Below, one piece after another: positions 61,601 through 64,000 of a DNA stretch of 64,000 bases; the first letter of the stretch is position 1, and every line of letters starts with the position of its first letter. Position numbers and translations under genes: made by a program. The stretch is from NCBI RefSeq assembly GCF_028583425.1, contig NC_072794.1, positions 23,433,232 to 23,497,231 on the forward strand, read 5' to 3'. Source of the stretch: Eublepharis macularius. Taxonomy: Eukaryota > Chordata > Lepidosauria > Squamata > Eublepharidae. Below the pieces are notes generated by a model that made no database searches, had not been told where the DNA came from, and worked only from the letters and a program-made list of their open reading frames with translations.

Positions 61601-63814
61601 GGGAAATTAGCCATGCAGAAGCTCCATTGCCACTGTGTTGTATCAGCAGTCACAGCAACAACAGGGAAACGATATAATCTTGTTCCCTGTGTGGAAAGCG
61701 CCATTATCACTGAATTTGTCTAATGCTTTTTTAAAGTCATCAAAGCTGGTTGTCATCATTCTGTCTCTCAGCAATGGGTCTGCCTTTTGGTTCTATGTAA
61801 TATTTAGAAGACGTATATTGGACTTTTTAAACTAATACTGTTTTCTTTTAATGGGCTTTGTTCTAACAGGCAGTACAATTGTTTGATCTTTTGATATATG
61901 AATTATCCAATCAGGCAAAAGGATTAACAAGCGAGAATGCAGAATTGCACACGAAACTGAGGAGTCACTTGAAGGTAAAACCTGGTCTTACCTGTGTCCC
62001 AGATGCTTGCCAGGTTACATTTTCAGTACAATTAAATTTTAAAAAGTCTTGCATTTGACTTCTAATATTCTGAACTGAACTGCTACATTGTTTCTGAGAA
62101 GGTATATGTTTTGTTTCCAGTTGTTTTTTTGACTGGCTGTCAGCAATTTACAACTTTCAAGCAGTTTCTGAATTTCTAGAAGACACTGTCTGTATGTAGA
62201 TATTTTCTTTTACGGAGCCCATTATAGCTCCTTTGCCTTGCAGCGTACTGCACCCCCCAGAAGGAACCTGTGAAAATACAATGGGATGTACAAGAAGAGG
62301 GAATTGGCAGAAATTGCTGTCTATTGCATGAGTGCTTGTTCTTGTACCGGAACAGCTCATACAAGAAAAGAGATTTCTTCTTATCTCCCTTCATGCTGAG
62401 CACCCCTCCCCCACCCAATTCAGCATCTTGCTCTGTTGCTAAGGGACCGTTGACTTTCTGGAGCACCTATGAGGGGGTTGCAGTGTGAAGGGTGAGAGAA
62501 GTTAAAGATTTTAATATTTTTTATTGAAATCTGTATGTGTTTTCCTGAAGACCTCTGAATTGCTTGAGTGCTTTCCATAGCACTTGTTGGAGGTGGGGAA
62601 TTCCCCCAGTGCCTTTAGTTTTTGTGACTACGTGATGGGGAAAGGTTTTTTAGAAAGTTGGAAACCTCTTTTGAACTGCTCATTGGAAATCCCATAGATT
62701 GGGGTTTGATCAGTTGAGTAGCTCAATGTATAAGAGAGAGGACCCTGATTTTATTGTAAAATCTGATTTAATAAGTTTTCATGGTCATCCCTAACTGTTC
62801 TTCCACAATTAACTGCTAAACTTGAATTGAGAGTTGCGTCAGAAAAAGCGCTTATATAAAATTCCTACTGGTATTACTCTACTACAGGGTTAACTCCTGT
62901 GGCTGTTTGGGCCTTTGATAGCCATGGTTTTTAGGAAGCATGCACTGCCACCCGCTGAGCTATTTGCTTGAAATCCACCTCCACTGTTGCTTTATTAATG
63001 CATTTTTCTTGCAGACTCTTGTGCAGCTGATGGAAGTATTAAGAGGATGTGTGCAACATATCTGTACCATGCAGGAGACTGTGCCGCTAGACCATATCCA
63101 CAGTCTTCCCTCTTCAGTTCTTCATGTGATCAAGAACACATTTATATACTGCAGGGTTGGTGAGCTTAATAACTCTATAGATGGTTAATATTTTCGATTC
63201 AACAGGCAAAAACCATTTCTACAGGTTTTTTTTAAGCTACCGAAATACTAGTATTCAGTTTCTAAAAATCAGTGTTGCGAAAAGTAGTAGGTCATGTTTC
63301 AAGTTCCCAAGAATCCTTAGTGTATGTGGTTAATAAAAACAAAAAATGAAAAGTGGAGGAAGAGAACAAGTTGTTTTGGAGCATGATGGGAAAGCTTTAT
63401 GGTCAACTATTTGTAACACTCTTAAAATAAAGTACAGAAGGAGCTATGTTGCTTCTCTCTCCCCAGCAGTCCTGGGGACAGCTAGAACTCTATTTTGTAC
63501 CCAGCCCAGTCAAACCTAGTTAAGTCTGTGTATAATGATTCTAATAAAAGGTATGCTGCTATTGCTTTTAGATACTCTGTCATTTCTGAGCTATGTCCGC
63601 TGTAGCTTTGCATAACACATGTGTGTTCCCTGGTTCTCTATTTTGTAACAGGACAGTGAATCATTGTACAGTGAACATCTCCATTTGTTTACTGACTTAC
63701 TCCAGTCATTGTTTAAGGAAGCCTACACTTTACAAAAGCAGCTTATGGAGATGCTTGATATGGTATCTGTGGATTCCTGTGCTGCTGGAGACAGTACAGC
63801 AATTATAGTTTCAG
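55390..63814 (+). CDS. FIRRM: FIRRM (C1orf112), partial gene: first six coding exons
   Basis: Exons 55390-55494, 57005-57044, 61288-61376, 61870-61974, 63015-63155 and 63652-63814 join in frame to about 214 residues, then the gene leaves the window. FIRRM binds the AAA+ ATPase FIGNL1 and helps remove RAD51 from DNA in recombination and fork protection. Family landmarks are ELCRRQLPAALPRLL, SMYQISDNWNEHI, LEQVFFSKVLPK, YELSNQAKGLTSEN, GCVQHIC, SLPSSVLHVIKNTF and LFKEAYTLQKQLMEMLDM. These match my memory of the human protein closely. Intron 1 has U12 AT-AC signals; the others are GT-AG. I chose the ATG at 55390 by similarity of the N-terminus; upstream in-frame ATGs exist. No stop or frameshift is seen. 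Confidence 0.93.
55655..55835. repeat. Interspersed repeat in FIRRM intron 1
   Basis: 'cacctccaggtggcggcggg', 'gagatctcccggaatgac' and 'gggcggactgtgtgacatta' occur in the order of a dispersed reptile repeat that is also partly seen at 9846-10188. Confidence 0.5.
56470..56610. repeat. Degenerate dispersed repeat in FIRRM intron 1
   Basis: 'gcagcccacaaaagtactaa' followed by 'tttgctagtcttttaggtg' resembles a common sauropsid dispersed repeat with a 'cccacgaaagct...gttagtctctaaggtg' core. Its open frame is accidental. Confidence 0.4.
57005..57044 (+). CDS. FIRRM: FIRRM coding exon 2 (40 bp)
   Basis: Encodes SMYQISDNWNEHI plus one base; human has SMYQHSDSWIEHI. Preceded by gtac, the U12 terminal AC; followed by a gtaagt donor in phase 1. 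It is too short for most ORF scans. Confidence 0.9.
58468..60090. mobile_element. Non-autonomous hAT DNA transposon, 1623 bp, in FIRRM intron 2
   Basis: The terminal inverted repeats TAGAGGTGTGC (left) and GCACACCCCTA (right) fit the hAT form. They are flanked by an exact 8-base target duplication, gctggtac, at 58460-58467 and 60091-60098. Subterminal regions on both ends are packed with ctttcgg/ccgaaag motifs in opposite orientation. The interior has two local direct duplications: about 58626-58715 with 58803-58890, and about 59290-59415 with 59435-59555. No transposase frame is present, so it would need an enzyme from elsewhere. Confidence 0.85.
60640..60800 (+). repeat. BovB-like LINE/SINE 3' end
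   Basis: 'gaggcaggcaatggcaaacc' followed by 'cacctctgttagtctcttac' and 'aaggcagctatgactggatg' matches the layout of RTE-BovB 3' ends and the squamate SINEs that share them. Confidence 0.55.
61288..61376 (+). CDS. FIRRM: FIRRM coding exon 3
   Basis: Follows tttttcattcacag; encodes ILRILAGRFLSHINLSELEQ and then VFFSKVLPK; ends at gtatga in phase 0. Phase 1 entry agrees with exon 2. Confidence 0.9.
61870..61974 (+). CDS. FIRRM: FIRRM coding exon 4
   Basis: Follows gttctaacag; 35 codons containing FDLLIYELSNQAKGLTSENA; ends at gtaaaa in phase 0. Confidence 0.9.
63015..63155 (+). CDS. FIRRM: FIRRM coding exon 5
   Basis: Follows tttttcttgcag; 47 codons containing LRGCVQHICTMQETVPLDH and SLPSSVLHVIKNTF; ends at a gttggt donor in phase 0. 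Confidence 0.92.
63652..63814 (+). CDS. FIRRM: FIRRM coding exon 6
   Basis: Follows ttttgtaacag; 54 codons plus one base, starting DSESLYSEHLHLF and containing LFKEAYTLQKQLMEMLDMV; ends at a gtgggt donor in phase 1. The gene continues beyond the window. Confidence 0.92.
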
Positions 63815-64000
63815 GTGGGTGTACAAAATGTGTATCTTAATACAGACCATCTTCACCAATGGGCACCAAAACTCAGCAAGCACCTTTCCTTCCTTGACTG
63901 CTGATTTTGCTTGTCAGTTGAAAGGATGCTAGTTTTGCCAAGATTCCTGGATGACCCTCCCCCCCCCCACATTTTTAAATCCCCCCCTCCCGGTTAAGGT

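Overview
The window looks like nuclear DNA of a squamate reptile (lizard or gecko-like). The evidence is three intron-bearing or typical vertebrate genes set in a repeat landscape of L2, L1 and other LINEs, a tRNA-type SINE, a BovB-like tail, hAT DNA and several LTR element families. Species cannot be fixed from the sequence. There are no bacterial operons and no CRISPR array.

Layout. 1-5008: a decayed gamma-like endogenous retrovirus (minus strand). 5009-7160: gag-protease part of a Gmr1-like Ty3/Gypsy element (minus) with a SCAN-like segment and a CCHC knuckle; its upstream side carries a 195-bp tandem array (7160-9845) that a solo LTR interrupts. 9846-11137: interspersed repeats. 11151-13715: a 5'-truncated LINE with a 13-bp target duplication. 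About 14995-20818: an L2 LINE holding two nested insertions, a 1000-bp solo LTR and a 5'-truncated L1. 20900-22200: an old L1 fragment with a 100-bp foldback insertion. 24152-27000: a compound satellite of five successive tandem blocks plus a 101-bp duplication. 27001-40300: a fairly well preserved endogenous retrovirus (minus) with gag, pol and an unusual env. 40310-41900: a second copy of the 195-bp array, inverted relative to the first.

Host genes lie on the right. PHPT1 (phosphohistidine phosphatase, plus strand) has three coding exons, 42538-46744. METTL18 (histidine methyltransferase acting on ribosomal protein L3, minus) has one coding exon, 52628-53743. FIRRM/C1orf112 (FIGNL1 partner in RAD51 control, plus) starts at 55390 and runs off the window; six exons are visible. 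Its first intron has the signals of a U12-type AT-AC intron. METTL18 and FIRRM are divergent around a CpG-rich promoter with a perfect NRF1-type palindrome. The intergenic and intronic DNA carries foldback repeats, SINEs, L2 fragments and a 1623-bp non-autonomous hAT.

The genes do not form a pathway. METTL18 and FIRRM probably share a promoter region; PHPT1 is a separate gene whose presence here differs from the human arrangement. The most notable items are the AT-AC intron, the compound satellite, the retrovirus at 27-40 kb with foamy-like Gag and Env traits, and the inverted pair of 195-bp arrays.
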